From: DASWNP01 sp036399175
GTDB taxonomy: Bacteria; Acidobacteriota; Blastocatellia; Pyrinomonadales; Pyrinomonadaceae
DNA length: 64,000 nucleotides
Reading direction: 5' to 3'
NCBI GenBank assembly: GCA_036399175.1
Contig: DASWNP010000056.1
Location: 33,308-97,307 of the forward strand
In this document: positions 34,025 through 41,732 of the stretch, one piece after another
Layout: each line of letters opens with the position of its first letter
Numbering within the stretch: the first letter of the stretch is position 1
Notes under the pieces: model-generated
Seen by the model: only the letters and a program-made list of their open reading frames with translations
Databases searched by the model: none
Told to the model about the DNA's origin: nothing
Made by a program: the position numbers and the translations under genes

Positions 34025-35479
34025 ATGTCCTGGTGGCGACAACTGCAAGCGTGGCGCGGCGCGATTCTGGGCACGTTGATTGTGCTCGGCGGGTTGTGTG
34101 CGGCCATCGTGACGTGGCTGGCGCGGCGCGCGGCGGATTGGGAGGCGGTGCGGCTCGGGGCACTGGCTTCGATGGTCTTCGTGCTGTTGATGCTGGCCTT
34201 CGTCGTGCCGCCGCTCGTGCGCTCGGCGCGCGCCGAGGCCGGACGCTTCGACGCGCCCTTTCAACTGACTTCGGGCGGCGTCATTTTCATCGGCATCTTT
34301 CTCGTCGTCGCCTTCGCCGCCTTTAACACCGGAAACAACCTTCTCTTCCTCATCTTCTCCGTGCTCGCTTCGACGCTCTTCGTCGCCTGGTCGGCGGCTC
34401 GCGCCTCTTTGCGCGACCTCGTCGTCTCGGCGCGTTTCCCCGACCACATCTTCGCCGGAGAGCCCGCGCCCGTCATCGTCACGCTGCACAACACGAAGAG
34501 ACTTCTGCCTTCCTTCTCGATTCTCGTCGAGGCGCGCAGCCGACTCGAAGCCGGAAGCAGCCGACGCTGGCAACGACCGTCGCGCCCGCGCTTCAGCAAG
34601 CGCGCGCTCGCCTATTTCATGTACGTCCCGCGCGGCGCGCGCGTCGAGCAGCGCGTCGAACAGGTCTTCGAGCATCGAGGGCACGACCTGATAACCGGCT
34701 TCGAGCTTTCGACGCGCTTCCCCTTCGGCTTCTTTCGCCTGCGCCGACGGCTGCGCGCGCGCAACGTCGATTTAATCGTCTACCCGCGCCCCGAGCCCGC
34801 CAGCGACGAGCTTCACCTGCTGCCGGTCAACGCCGGACGCCTCGCCTCCATTCGTCGCGGCGCAGGCCACGACCTGCATTCGCTGCGCGACTACCAGGCG
34901 CAGGACGACATGCGCCACATCGACTGGAAAGCCACTGCGCGCACGAGCCGCCTCGTCGTCCGCGAGTTCACCTCCGAAGACGAGCGCCGCATCCACATCT
35001 TCTTCGACACGCGCTCCGGCGTCCGGCCTTCAGGCGAAGAGGCCGGAGGCGAAACGAAGAGGCGCGAAGGCGAACGAAACGGAGGTGAAAAAAACGTAGG
35101 CGAAAGAAACGGAAGCGAAGCTAACGAAACCGGCGCGACCGGAAAGCCAACCGATTTCACCTCGCGCTTCGAGCGCGGCGTGACGCTCGCCGCTTCGCTC
35201 GTCTCTCACTTCATAGAGGAACGCGCCGAAGTGCGTCTCACGCTCGGCGAAGAGTCTGAACGCTACGGCGAAGGCCGCGAGCACCTCTACGCCTGCCTGC
35301 GCCGCCTCGCCCTCGTCGTCCCTGACATCAAAGCCTCGACGAAGAACGAGCCCCCCGAACAATTCTGGCTGCGCGTACCCTTCGCCGCCGAAGATAACTA
35401 CGTTATCCTCCTCACCACCGCCCCGCCCGGCTCCATCCCCTCCCACATCTGGCGCAAATCGCATGTCATCTATTTGTAA
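34025..35479 (+). CDS. DUF58-domain membrane protein
   Basis: A 484-residue protein with two N-terminal membrane segments near residues 14-30 (LIVLGGLCAAIVTWLA) and 43-62, a third at about 80-120, then a beta-rich region (VIVTLHNTKRLLPSFSILVEARS) and the DUF58 signature GAGHDLHSLRDYQAQDDMRHIDWKATARTSRLVVREF. A hydrophilic Glu/Arg/Asn-rich insertion (around residues 338-375, many Gly-Glu pairs) interrupts the domain. MoxR and DUF58 proteins commonly pair. The stop codon TAA belongs to the GTAAATC unit of element H8. Confidence 0.87.
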   Translation: MSWWRQLQAWRGAILGTLIVLGGLCAAIVTWLARRAADWEAVRLGALASMVFVLLMLAFVVPPLVRSARAEAGRFDAPFQLTSGGVIFIGIFLVVAFAAFNTGNNLLFLIFSVLASTLFVAWSAARASLRDLVVSARFPDHIFAGEPAPVIVTLHNTKRLLPSFSILVEARSRLEAGSSRRWQRPSRPRFSKRALAYFMYVPRGARVEQRVEQVFEHRGHDLITGFELSTRFPFGFFRLRRRLRARNVDLIVYPRPEPASDELHLLPVNAGRLASIRRGAGHDLHSLRDYQAQDDMRHIDWKATARTSRLVVREFTSEDERRIHIFFDTRSGVRPSGEEAGGETKRREGERNGGEKNVGERNGSEANETGATGKPTDFTSRFERGVTLAASLVSHFIEERAEVRLTLGEESERYGEGREHLYACLRRLALVVPDIKASTKNEPPEQFWLRVPFAAEDNYVILLTTAPPGSIPSHIWRKSHVIYL

Positions 35480-35580
35480 ATCGTGAATCGTAAATCGTGA
35501 ATAGATAAGAGTTGGTGAATCGTAAATCGTGAATAGATAAAACCTGTCTTAACTATTCACGATTTACGATTCACGATTTA
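35476..35580. repeat. Heptad inverted repeat H8 (GTAAATC type)
   Basis: Two left-arm runs, 35476-35507 and 35515-35540, and a right arm, 35552-35580, of CGTAAAT/CGTGAAT units. It lies between convergent DUF58 and hemG genes and supplies the stop codons of both. Besides the unit, the stretch TTATCTATTCACGATTTACG is shared in inverse orientation with H6. Confidence 0.86.
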
Positions 35581-37042
35581 CTAGTGTTCCCGCCGCCGTT
35601 TCGCCGTTGCGAATGCAGTCGGGGATGCCTGTGCCGTCGTAGGCGTTACCGGCGAGCTGGAGGGTCGGGAGGGCGCTGAGGCGTCGGCGGATGCGTTCCA
35701 CTCGGGCGAGATGGCCGAGGTGATATTGGGGCATGGCGCGCGGCCACTTGCGCACAAGAGAGAAGAGGGGAGGCCGAGTGATGCCGAGCAGGTCGCGGAG
35801 GTCTCGGCGAACACGCTCGACTATCGTCTCTTCGTCGAGCGCGTACATCTCCGTTTGAAGCGCGCCGCCGACGAAGGCTCTCAGGAGCGCCCCGCCTTCG
35901 GGCGCGCGCCCCGAGAACTTGACGCTGCTGAAGGAGCAGGCCATCGTCGCGCGTCGCTCGACGAAGGGCACGACGAAGCCGAAGCCGTCGAGCGAGTGCG
36001 GGATGTCTTCGCGTTTGTAAGCAAGGTTGACGGTCGCGCTCGAAGCGTAAGTTATCGCGTCGAGTTCGTCGGCGAGCGCGGAGTCGGTGTCGCGCAGCAG
36101 CGCAGCCGCGCGATAGGCCGGTAGAGCAAGGCAGACGGCGTCTGCCTCCAAAGTCTCAGGCGAGCCGCCGACGCGAATCGTCCAACCTTCGCCCTGAGCA
36201 TCGCGCGTGAGAGATTCGACCGGAGAGTTCAAACGTACAACGCCGGGCGGCAGCCTCTCGGCGAGACGGTCTGTGAGCATCTGCATGCCGCCGTCGAAGG
36301 AGAGAAAGAGGCTGTAGCGCGCTCCGCTCGTGCCGCGCTCCTGCGTGCCGTCGGCGCGAGCCTTTCGCCCCGCCTTCCACATCGCCCAGATGAGGCTTCG
36401 GTGCGCGCTCTCCATCTCAAGAAAACGCGGCATCGTCGCGCGCAGGCTGAGGCGTTCAGGGTCGGCTGTATAGATGCCGCCGACCATCGGCTGCGCCATT
36501 CGCTCCAAAGCCTCGCGCCCGAACCTCCGGCGCACAAAAGCCGCCAGACTCTCATCGGCTAAATCAGCACCGCTCTCGTCGCTCCCACTCGAACGGCGCG
36601 GCAGCAGAAGTTCTAACGCCATTCGCGCCTTACCCGGCCAACTGAAAATCCCGCTCGTCAAAAAAGGCCAGAGCCTCGAAGGAGCGAGCAGTTGAAATCC
36701 CTCCGGCGTCGGGTGCAGACGCCCGCCGCGCACGACGAAGCTTCTGCGATGCGCGCCGCTCGTCTCTATCAAGTGCTCCTGAAGACCGACGCGACGCGCC
36801 AGCGCCAGCGCCTCCGGCTTCTCCGAAATGAAAGCGTCGGGGCCAGCCTCCAGCAGAAACCCCTCGCGCCGCTCCGTCTCGACGATGCCGCCCAAGCGCC
36901 CGCCCGCCTCAAGCAGCAACACCTCGCACGCCCTTCCACTCTCAGCTCTCAACTCCAAGAGCCTGTGCGCCGCCGCCAGTCCGCTTACGCCGCCCCCAAT
37001 CACGACCACTCGCCGCGCCTTTTGTGTCTGCGTCTCAAGCAT
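35564..37042 (-). CDS. hemG: Protoporphyrinogen oxidase (HemG/HemY-type, FAD)
   Basis: A 492-residue FAD enzyme oxidising protoporphyrinogen IX (or coproporphyrinogen III) in heme synthesis. ATG 37042 is chosen; the frame extends to 37120 but the extra residues are encoded by repeat H9. The dinucleotide-binding motif VVVIGGGVSGLAAAHRL is at residues 11-27, and the PPOX features ETERREGFLLEAGPDAF, PMVGGIYTADPERLSLRA and the C-terminal LQLAGNAYDGTGIPDCIRNG follow. The final VNRES and stop are read from repeat H8. It is third in the hemE-hemH-hemG order. Confidence 0.92.
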   Translation of the reverse strand: MLETQTQKARRVVVIGGGVSGLAAAHRLLELRAESGRACEVLLLEAGGRLGGIVETERREGFLLEAGPDAFISEKPEALALARRVGLQEHLIETSGAHRRSFVVRGGRLHPTPEGFQLLAPSRLWPFLTSGIFSWPGKARMALELLLPRRSSGSDESGADLADESLAAFVRRRFGREALERMAQPMVGGIYTADPERLSLRATMPRFLEMESAHRSLIWAMWKAGRKARADGTQERGTSGARYSLFLSFDGGMQMLTDRLAERLPPGVVRLNSPVESLTRDAQGEGWTIRVGGSPETLEADAVCLALPAYRAAALLRDTDSALADELDAITYASSATVNLAYKREDIPHSLDGFGFVVPFVERRATMACSFSSVKFSGRAPEGGALLRAFVGGALQTEMYALDEETIVERVRRDLRDLLGITRPPLFSLVRKWPRAMPQYHLGHLARVERIRRRLSALPTLQLAGNAYDGTGIPDCIRNGETAAGTLVNRES

Positions 37043-37048
37043 AAAAAG

Positions 37049-37393
37049 CAGTAGCCGGTAGTCAGTAGCCAGTATCCAGTAAAAAAAACATCTTGAAGCA
37101 TTCAGCAGCCAGAAGAGCATTCGAGCAGATTAAGCATTCAACTGTCTTCTACTGGCTACTGAGAAGCTGTTTGAAAAGTCCCGTCAGGGACAGAATGAAA
37201 ATAGCCCAGCGATTTATCGCTGGGTTCAAGAGCATGAACGGTTGCAGTCCCGAAGGGACGACTGAACTACCTTCAGTCGTCCCTTCGGGACTGCACAATG
37301 TTATAGCTTTCTGTCCCAGCGATAAATCGCTGGGCTATTATCCAAAGTCCCTTGCGGGACTTTTCAAACGACTACCGGCTACCGGCTACTCCT
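37049..37393. repeat. Heptad inverted repeat H9 (GTAGCCA type), split by an insertion
   Basis: Left arm 37049-37080 (GTAGCCG, GTAGTCA, GTAGCCA units). The right arm is in two pieces, 37149-37160 and 37371-37393, separated by a 201-bp palindromic element. The loop shares CTTGAAGCATTCAGCAGCCA with H7. The last codons of hemH (RSSR and stop) are read from the right-hand piece. Confidence 0.82.
37169..37369. mobile_element. 201-bp composite palindromic element
   Basis: Terminal inverted repeats GTTTGAAAAGTCCC (37169-37182) and complement (37356-37369). Within them lie a second pair (37201-37224 with 37315-37338, ATAGCCCAGCGATTTATCGC type) and a third (37241-37266 with 37272-37296, GTCCCGAAGGGACGACTGAA type), so it can fold end to end into one long hairpin. 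It has no ORF of note. It resembles REP/MITE-type non-coding elements and sits inside the right arm of H9. I see no target-site duplication. Confidence 0.75.
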
Positions 37394-38422
37394 GTTCATC
37401 ATGCAACAGTCGGTGGGACATACGTCGTGGCTCGCGCCGCGCGTGCCGAGGGCGAGGCGCGTCGGCGTGGCGTCCATCCTTTCGAGAATGAGCTGGCGAA
37501 TCATTCGGACGAAGGTCGGATGTGTGCCGACGGTGGCGGCGCGAATCATTCCGAGGCCGAGTTCTTCGGAGAGACGGCGCGCTTCGATGTCGAGGTCGTA
37601 GAGCACCTCCATGTGGTCGGAGATGAAGCCGACGGGCGCGACGACCGCGTCGCGCACGCCTTCCTGTTGAAGCTCGCGCAGGTAGTCGAGGATGTCTGGC
37701 TCAAGCCACTTTTGCGTCGGCGAGCCGCTTCGACTCTGAAATACCAGTCGCCAATTTTCGTGACCCGCGCGCTCGGCGACGAGCCGGCAGGTCTCAAGCA
37801 GTTGGGCTTCGTAGTCGCAGCCTGTCGCCATCGAGAGAGGGATGCTGTGCGCCGTGAAGGCGACGCGCGTCGCGCCGCGTCTCTCGGCGGGAATCTGTTC
37901 CAGCGCCGCGCGCAGATTCTCGGCGTTCGGCTCGACGAAGCCCGGATGATTGTAGAAGACGCGCAGCTTATCGACTCGCGGCGCACGCTCCCCAACCACC
38001 TCGCGCGCACGCTCGATGTTCTCTCGATATTGCCGACAGCCGGAGTAGGAGCTGTAAGCCGAAGTGACGAAAGCCAGTGCGTGCCGGACGCCGTCGTCGG
38101 CCATCTGCCGCAGCGTGTCGGCAAGGAGCGGATGCCAGTTGCGGTTGCCCCAGTAGACCGGAAGCTTCAAGCCGCTCGCTTCAAGCTCCTGCTTCAACGC
38201 CGCCATCAACGCGCGGTTCTGCCCGTTTATCGGGCTCACGCCGCCGAACAACTCGTAATGATGCGCCACCGCGCGCATGCGCTCGACCGGCACATTGCGC
38301 CCCCGCAGCACGTTCTCCAAAAACGGCATTACCTCTTCCATCCCTTCGGGGCCGCCGAAGGAGACAAGCAAAATTGCATCGTAAGAAGTCTGGAGTCTGG
38401 AGTCTGGAGTCTGGAGTCTCAT
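37379..38422 (-). CDS. hemH: Ferrochelatase
   Basis: A 347-residue enzyme inserting Fe2+ into protoporphyrin IX. The conserved start YDAILLVSFGGPEGMEEVMPF begins only at residue 14. The first 13 residues (MRLQTPDSRLQTS) are translated from the GGAGTCT-type repeat of element H10, which supplies the start codon. The catalytic region carries FTAHSIP and a Tyr/Glu-rich EYREN-like segment (CRQYRENIERAREVV). Near the C-terminus CPTDCC could ligate a [2Fe-2S] cluster, as in several bacterial ferrochelatases. ATG overlaps the TGA of the four-helix-bundle gene (ATGA) with no Shine-Dalgarno of its own, so translation is probably coupled. Confidence 0.93.
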   Translation of the reverse strand: MRLQTPDSRLQTSYDAILLVSFGGPEGMEEVMPFLENVLRGRNVPVERMRAVAHHYELFGGVSPINGQNRALMAALKQELEASGLKLPVYWGNRNWHPLLADTLRQMADDGVRHALAFVTSAYSSYSGCRQYRENIERAREVVGERAPRVDKLRVFYNHPGFVEPNAENLRAALEQIPAERRGATRVAFTAHSIPLSMATGCDYEAQLLETCRLVAERAGHENWRLVFQSRSGSPTQKWLEPDILDYLRELQQEGVRDAVVAPVGFISDHMEVLYDLDIEARRLSEELGLGMIRAATVGTHPTFVRMIRQLILERMDATPTRLALGTRGASHDVCPTDCCMMNRSSR

Positions 38423-38790
38423 AGTTTGGAGGCTCTGAGGTGTTGGGCGAGAACAAGGGTCATGCGCGAGATTTCATTGAGCAAACCATGTAATTTCTCA
38501 AAAGAAGTTTGGTCTATGTAGTGTAAATCCAGAGCCACGTATAAATGTGACTGAACTTCAGATGCAGAGCCATGAGCCATGTTTAAGAAATTAGCAAATT
38601 CTTTGTCGGAGTGTCTTCCGAAGCCTTCTGCGATATTTGCCATGATAGAAACACTGGCGCGTCGAATCTGGTCGCGCAGACCAAAATCTTTAGCAAAACG
38701 GTCTTGTGAGGTAATCTCATAAATCATTCTCGTCACTTGTCGTGCTTTCTGCCACGCTTGTATATCTTCAAATCTCTTGAATGTAGCCAT
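38419..38790 (-). CDS. Four-helix-bundle protein (23S rRNA-intervening-sequence / Avd-like family)
   Basis: A 123-residue, all-helical protein. The family hallmarks are present in order: a FEDIQAWQKARQV helix, LRDQIRRASVSIMANIAEGFGR, EFANFLNMAHGSASEVQSHL and a final DQTSFEKLHGLLNEIS helix. This is the family first seen in intervening sequences of 23S rRNA genes, to which the Avd accessory protein of diversity-generating retroelements is related; known members form small oligomers and Avd binds nucleic acid. It is embedded exactly between the arms of H10. Its ribosome-binding site GGAG is a repeat unit, and its stop overlaps the hemH start. Low GC indicates acquisition from elsewhere. Confidence 0.9.
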   Translation of the reverse strand: MATFKRFEDIQAWQKARQVTRMIYEITSQDRFAKDFGLRDQIRRASVSIMANIAEGFGRHSDKEFANFLNMAHGSASEVQSHLYVALDLHYIDQTSFEKLHGLLNEISRMTLVLAQHLRASKL

Positions 38791-38797
38791 TTTCAGA

Positions 38798-38801
38798 CTC
38801 C
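38798..38801 (-). promoter_or_regulatory. Ribosome-binding site made from a heptad unit
   Basis: On the minus strand the innermost GGAGTCT unit of the H10 arm places GGAG exactly 7 nt before the ATG of the four-helix-bundle gene, so the repeat itself serves as the Shine-Dalgarno sequence. Confidence 0.7.
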
Positions 38802-38806
38802 AGACT

Positions 38807-39892
38807 TTAGACTCCAGACTCCAGACTACTTATTTCGTGGACAGACTCGACGAGCGCGAGGACGTTTTCGACGGGAGTTTCGGGCAGGATGCCGTGACCA
38901 AGATTGAAGATGTGGCCGGGGCGCGCGTGCGCCTGTTCGAGAATGCGGCGGGCATGGGCGCGGACGGTAGCGGTATCTGAAAACAGAACGACGGGGTCGA
39001 GGTTGCCCATCACGGCAGTCTCGCCGAGGCGCTGCCATGCTTCATCCAGAGAGACGCGCCAGTCGAGGCCAATCACGTCGCCGCCCGCTTCGCGCATCAG
39101 CTCAAGGAGCGCGGCGGTGCCCGTGCCGAAGTGGATGACGGGCGTGCCCTGTTTGACGTTTCGGATGACGCTCTGCGTGTGCGGCAGGACGTACTGGCGA
39201 TAGTCTTCGGGGCTGAGCGCGCCGACCCACGAGTCGAAGAGTTGAACGGCCTGTGCGCCCGCGTCTACCTGCGCGTTGAGATAGCGCGAGAGCGCGCGGG
39301 AGATGAGCGACATGAGGGCGTGCCAGGCTCCTTCGTCGGTGTACATGAGCGTCTTGGTGTGGACGTAGTTCTTCGATGCGCCGCCTTCGATGATGTAGGA
39401 GGCGAGCGTGAAGGGCGCGCCGCAGAAGCCTATGAGCGGAAGGTTGGGGCGAAGCGCGCAACGAGTGATGCGAATTGCTTCGTAGACGTAATCGAGCGCG
39501 CTCACGTCTTCGACTTCGCGCAGGCGTTCGAGGTCGCGTGCCGCGCGCACGGGGTTATGGATGACGGGGCCTTCGCCCTTCGCAAATTCGAGTTCTAACC
39601 CCATCGGCTCGATGATGAGCAGGATGTCCGCGAAGATGATGGCGGCATCGACGCCGAGCCGTTCGGCGGCGTAAACCGTCACTTCCGAGGCTAGCTCCGG
39701 CCTCTTGCACAATTCAAGAAAGGTCGTGCGCGCTCGCACTTCCCTGTACTCGCGCATGTAGCGCCCGGCCTGCCGCATCAGCCAGACGGGCGTGTAGGGC
39801 ACGGGCTCGCGCCTGCACGCGCGCATGAAAGGGCTTTCGCGCAGCGCATCGCCGGCCGTTGTCGCCGCGCCCGCTCTCGTCTCCTCGCTCAT
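38807..39892 (-). CDS. hemE: Uroporphyrinogen decarboxylase
   Basis: A 361-residue enzyme converting uroporphyrinogen III to coproporphyrinogen III. ATG 39892 is chosen (AGAGG 5 nt upstream); ATG 39916 and 39970 are in frame upstream. Signature motifs are PVWLMRQAGRYMREYREVR, AIIFADILLI, LIGFCGAPFTLASYIIEGG and GHIFNLGHGILPETPVENV. After SVHEI the reading frame enters the H10 arm, giving a tail SSLESGV and a TAA from an AAAGTCT-variant unit. It is first in the hemE-hemH-hemG operon. Confidence 0.95.
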   Translation of the reverse strand: MSEETRAGAATTAGDALRESPFMRACRREPVPYTPVWLMRQAGRYMREYREVRARTTFLELCKRPELASEVTVYAAERLGVDAAIIFADILLIIEPMGLELEFAKGEGPVIHNPVRAARDLERLREVEDVSALDYVYEAIRITRCALRPNLPLIGFCGAPFTLASYIIEGGASKNYVHTKTLMYTDEGAWHALMSLISRALSRYLNAQVDAGAQAVQLFDSWVGALSPEDYRQYVLPHTQSVIRNVKQGTPVIHFGTGTAALLELMREAGGDVIGLDWRVSLDEAWQRLGETAVMGNLDPVVLFSDTATVRAHARRILEQAHARPGHIFNLGHGILPETPVENVLALVESVHEISSLESGV

Positions 39893-40020
39893 TCGGCCTC
39901 TGTCCTCGTCTCGCATCTCTCTCGAAACCGACGCCGCCAGTCTGGCGTTTGACGTTTGCCGAATTATCACGCGCCCGTGTCGGTTTGCTGGTGGTTATGT
40001 CCCCGCAGACAGACTACAAT

Positions 40021-40118
40021 AAAGGGCAAAAGGAAAAAGGCAAAGGGCAAAGGTACGGAATAAATCGAAAGTGGTTTGCGGCCTTACTTTTGCCTTTTGC
40101 CTTTTTACCTTTGCCTTT
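40021..40118. repeat. Heptad inverted repeat H11 (AAAGGCA type)
   Basis: Left arm 40021-40053 (AAAGGGC, AAAAGGA, AAAAGGC, AAAGGGC units) and complementary right arm 40086-40118, between divergent hemE and the ECF sigma gene. Same unit as H3. Confidence 0.85.
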
Positions 40119-40129
40119 GATTAAATTGT

Positions 40130-40157
40130 TGCCACAAAAGCGGGGGGCGCGGTGTTT
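40130..40157 (+). promoter_or_regulatory. Putative ECF-sigma promoter of the sigma gene
   Basis: TGCCACAAAA (-35-like) and GCGCGGTGTTT (-10-like) recur with identical spacing at 43019-43046, upstream of the second DUF4097 gene (TGTCACAAAA ... GCGCGGTGTTT). A TGTCACA -35 is known for some ECF groups. The position, about 20 nt before ATG 40179, suggests autoregulation by the encoded sigma factor. This is an inference from two sites. Confidence 0.6.
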
Positions 40158-40178
40158 ACAGGGTTGAGAGCCGGGCTT

Positions 40179-40757
40179 ATGAGCGAACAAGCAAGAGTTT
40201 TGATGGACTCTGCATCACACATTCTGGAAGGAGAGACAGCCGCCGCCGTCGGCTTCGACGAGGCGTTCACGCTGCATCACAGAGCCGTCTACCGGACGGC
40301 CTACGGCGTGGTGCGCGACGCCGGGCTGGCCGAAGACGTGACGCAGGAGGTCTTCCTGAGCCTCTATAAGCATGCCGATTCGGCTCCGCAGGACGAGTTG
40401 CTCCGGGCGTGGCTGCTGCGCGTCGCCATCAACACGGCGCGCAATACGCTCAGAGGCCGCAGCCGCTCGTTCGTCCGCGAAGAAGAGTTTGCGCGCAACG
40501 TGGCACGGACGAGCGACGGCGCGACCGTCGCGCTCGACGCCGACTACGAGCGTCGCACGGAGCTTGAGGAAGCGCGCCGCGCTCTCGAACGCATCAAAGA
40601 ACCGATGCGAAGCTGCCTGCTGCTCAAGCAGCAGGGGCTCTCCTACCGCGAAATCGCTGACGCGCTCTCGATAAACGAGGCGAGCGTCGGCAGCCTGATT
40701 GCGCGCGCGCGGAAAGAGTTTGCGAGGTTGTACGGGAAAATCGGAGGACGCAGATGA
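40179..40757 (+). CDS. ECF-type RNA polymerase sigma factor
   Basis: A 192-residue sigma-70 family protein. ATG 40179 is preferred; an in-frame GTG at 40152 would fall inside the proposed promoter. Region 2 (FTLHHRAVYRTAYGVVRDAGLAEDVTQEVFLSLYKH) and region 4 (RRALERIKEPMRSCLLLKQQGLSYREIADALSINEASVGSLIARARKEF) are complete, with a short linker, as in ECF factors. Its stop overlaps the start of the anti-sigma gene (ATGA). The products presumably control the following DUF4097 envelope genes. Confidence 0.92.
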   Translation: MSEQARVLMDSASHILEGETAAAVGFDEAFTLHHRAVYRTAYGVVRDAGLAEDVTQEVFLSLYKHADSAPQDELLRAWLLRVAINTARNTLRGRSRSFVREEEFARNVARTSDGATVALDADYERRTELEEARRALERIKEPMRSCLLLKQQGLSYREIADALSINEASVGSLIARARKEFARLYGKIGGRR

Positions 40758-41716
40758 GTTTGAAGCGATGTCTGGATGAGGGAAGCTTGCAGAGCTATCT
40801 GGACGGCGAGCTAGCAGCCGACAGAATGAAGGACGCGGAGTCGCACCTCGCGGCCTGCGCCGCCTGCGCCGAGGCTCTCAGAGAAGCCGAGGGCGAGCTT
40901 TTCGTCTTCGCGTCGGCCTTCGCCGAAGAGACGCCCGCGAGCGTCCCTTCCGAGCAACTGCGCCGCCGCATCGAGGCCGCGATTGCACAGCAGCAGCATT
41001 CTCAAACACAAACACTCGCCGCCTCGACCGGCGGCGGATGGAATTTGAAAAACTGGCTCTCCGAACTCGTCGGCGCGTTTTCTCTGACGCCCGCGCGGGT
41101 CGCGGCCTTTACCAGCATCGCGGCAGTCGTCGCCTTCGCGCTCATCTTCGGCCTCATCCTTTCGCGCCAGCGCGGCACAGACGAGCGCCCGCAACTGGCG
41201 GTCAATAACCCTTCGACCACAGAGCGCGCCGCTTCTTCCAAGACAGCCGCGCCGACCGTCGAGACGGCGATGGGCGACGAAGATGCGCGTCCCGTCGAGG
41301 AAGTTAAAACGACGCCCGCTCCCGCAGAGAGAAAGAGGGCGGCATCGGGCGTCGAGTTCAGGCAGGCGCGAGCACTGCGAGCCGCGCGCGTGCGCAGTGC
41401 GCAGCCCGTCGAGCGCAAGGCCGTCTCGAATGAGCCTGCGCTTCTGCCCGGCGAGGAAAACTACCTGAAGGAAATCGCGTCTCTGAGCAGCGTCGTCAGA
41501 GCAGGCGGCGACGCCCTGATGCGACCGGCTCTGCGCGCAGACTTCGAGCGCAATCTCGCCGTCGTCGATCAGGCCATCAGGGTTTCGCGCAGCAACGCTC
41601 TACGCAACCCTTCGGACAGGAATGCGAAGGAGTTTCTCTTCTCGGCCTATCAGAGCAAGGTCGAGCTTCTGGGCGCTGTCGCCGGTCAGGCGCAGGTCGC
41701 CGCCGTCGAACGCTAG
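40754..41716 (+). CDS. Anti-sigma factor with zinc-finger (zf-HC2) domain
   Basis: A 320-residue single-pass membrane protein. The N-terminal zinc-binding anti-sigma motif is HLAACAACAEAL (Hx3Cx2C, residues about 31-39), preceded by LQSYLDGELAADRMKDAESH. A membrane segment lies at about residues 117-137 (AFTSIAAVVAFALIFGLIL). The periplasmic part is Ala/Thr/Glu-rich, ending in a helical region (DFERNLAVVDQAIRVSRSNA). Coupled to the sigma gene by a 4-nt overlap; the two form a sensing pair holding the sigma factor at the membrane. Confidence 0.88.
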   Translation: MSLKRCLDEGSLQSYLDGELAADRMKDAESHLAACAACAEALREAEGELFVFASAFAEETPASVPSEQLRRRIEAAIAQQQHSQTQTLAASTGGGWNLKNWLSELVGAFSLTPARVAAFTSIAAVVAFALIFGLILSRQRGTDERPQLAVNNPSTTERAASSKTAAPTVETAMGDEDARPVEEVKTTPAPAERKRAASGVEFRQARALRAARVRSAQPVERKAVSNEPALLPGEENYLKEIASLSSVVRAGGDALMRPALRADFERNLAVVDQAIRVSRSNALRNPSDRNAKEFLFSAYQSKVELLGAVAGQAQVAAVER

Positions 41717-41732
41717 TCGGCAGTTATCGAAC

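Larger units (their letters stand above)
38385..38827. mobile_element. Heptad element H10 carrying a four-helix-bundle gene
   Basis: Arms 38385-38420 (five GGAGTCT units in a row) and 38793-38827 (its complement, AGACTCC/AGACTTT units) flank one AT-rich gene and nothing else. The gene starts 2 nt inside the right arm and its stop lies in the left arm. By hand count 38521-38640 is about 43% GC against roughly 62% nearby. The element sits between hemE and hemH of an otherwise normal operon and uses the same unit as H4, H5 and H15. I read it as the gene-bearing form of the heptad repeat family. Confidence 0.8.

Noticed and set aside
37043..37120. Hydrophobic N-terminal extension of HemG
   Set aside because: These residues are encoded by the arm of repeat H9; the FAD motif is at its usual distance from ATG 37042.
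38419..38790. Four-helix-bundle gene as part of a diversity-generating retroelement
   Set aside because: No reverse transcriptase, template repeat or variable target gene is in the window; only the protein family relationship remains.
38419..38790. 23S rRNA intervening sequence
   Set aside because: No rRNA sequence lies on either side; the neighbours are hemE and hemH.
40152..40178. GTG start of the ECF sigma factor
   Set aside because: It falls inside the proposed ECF promoter shared with 43019-43046.
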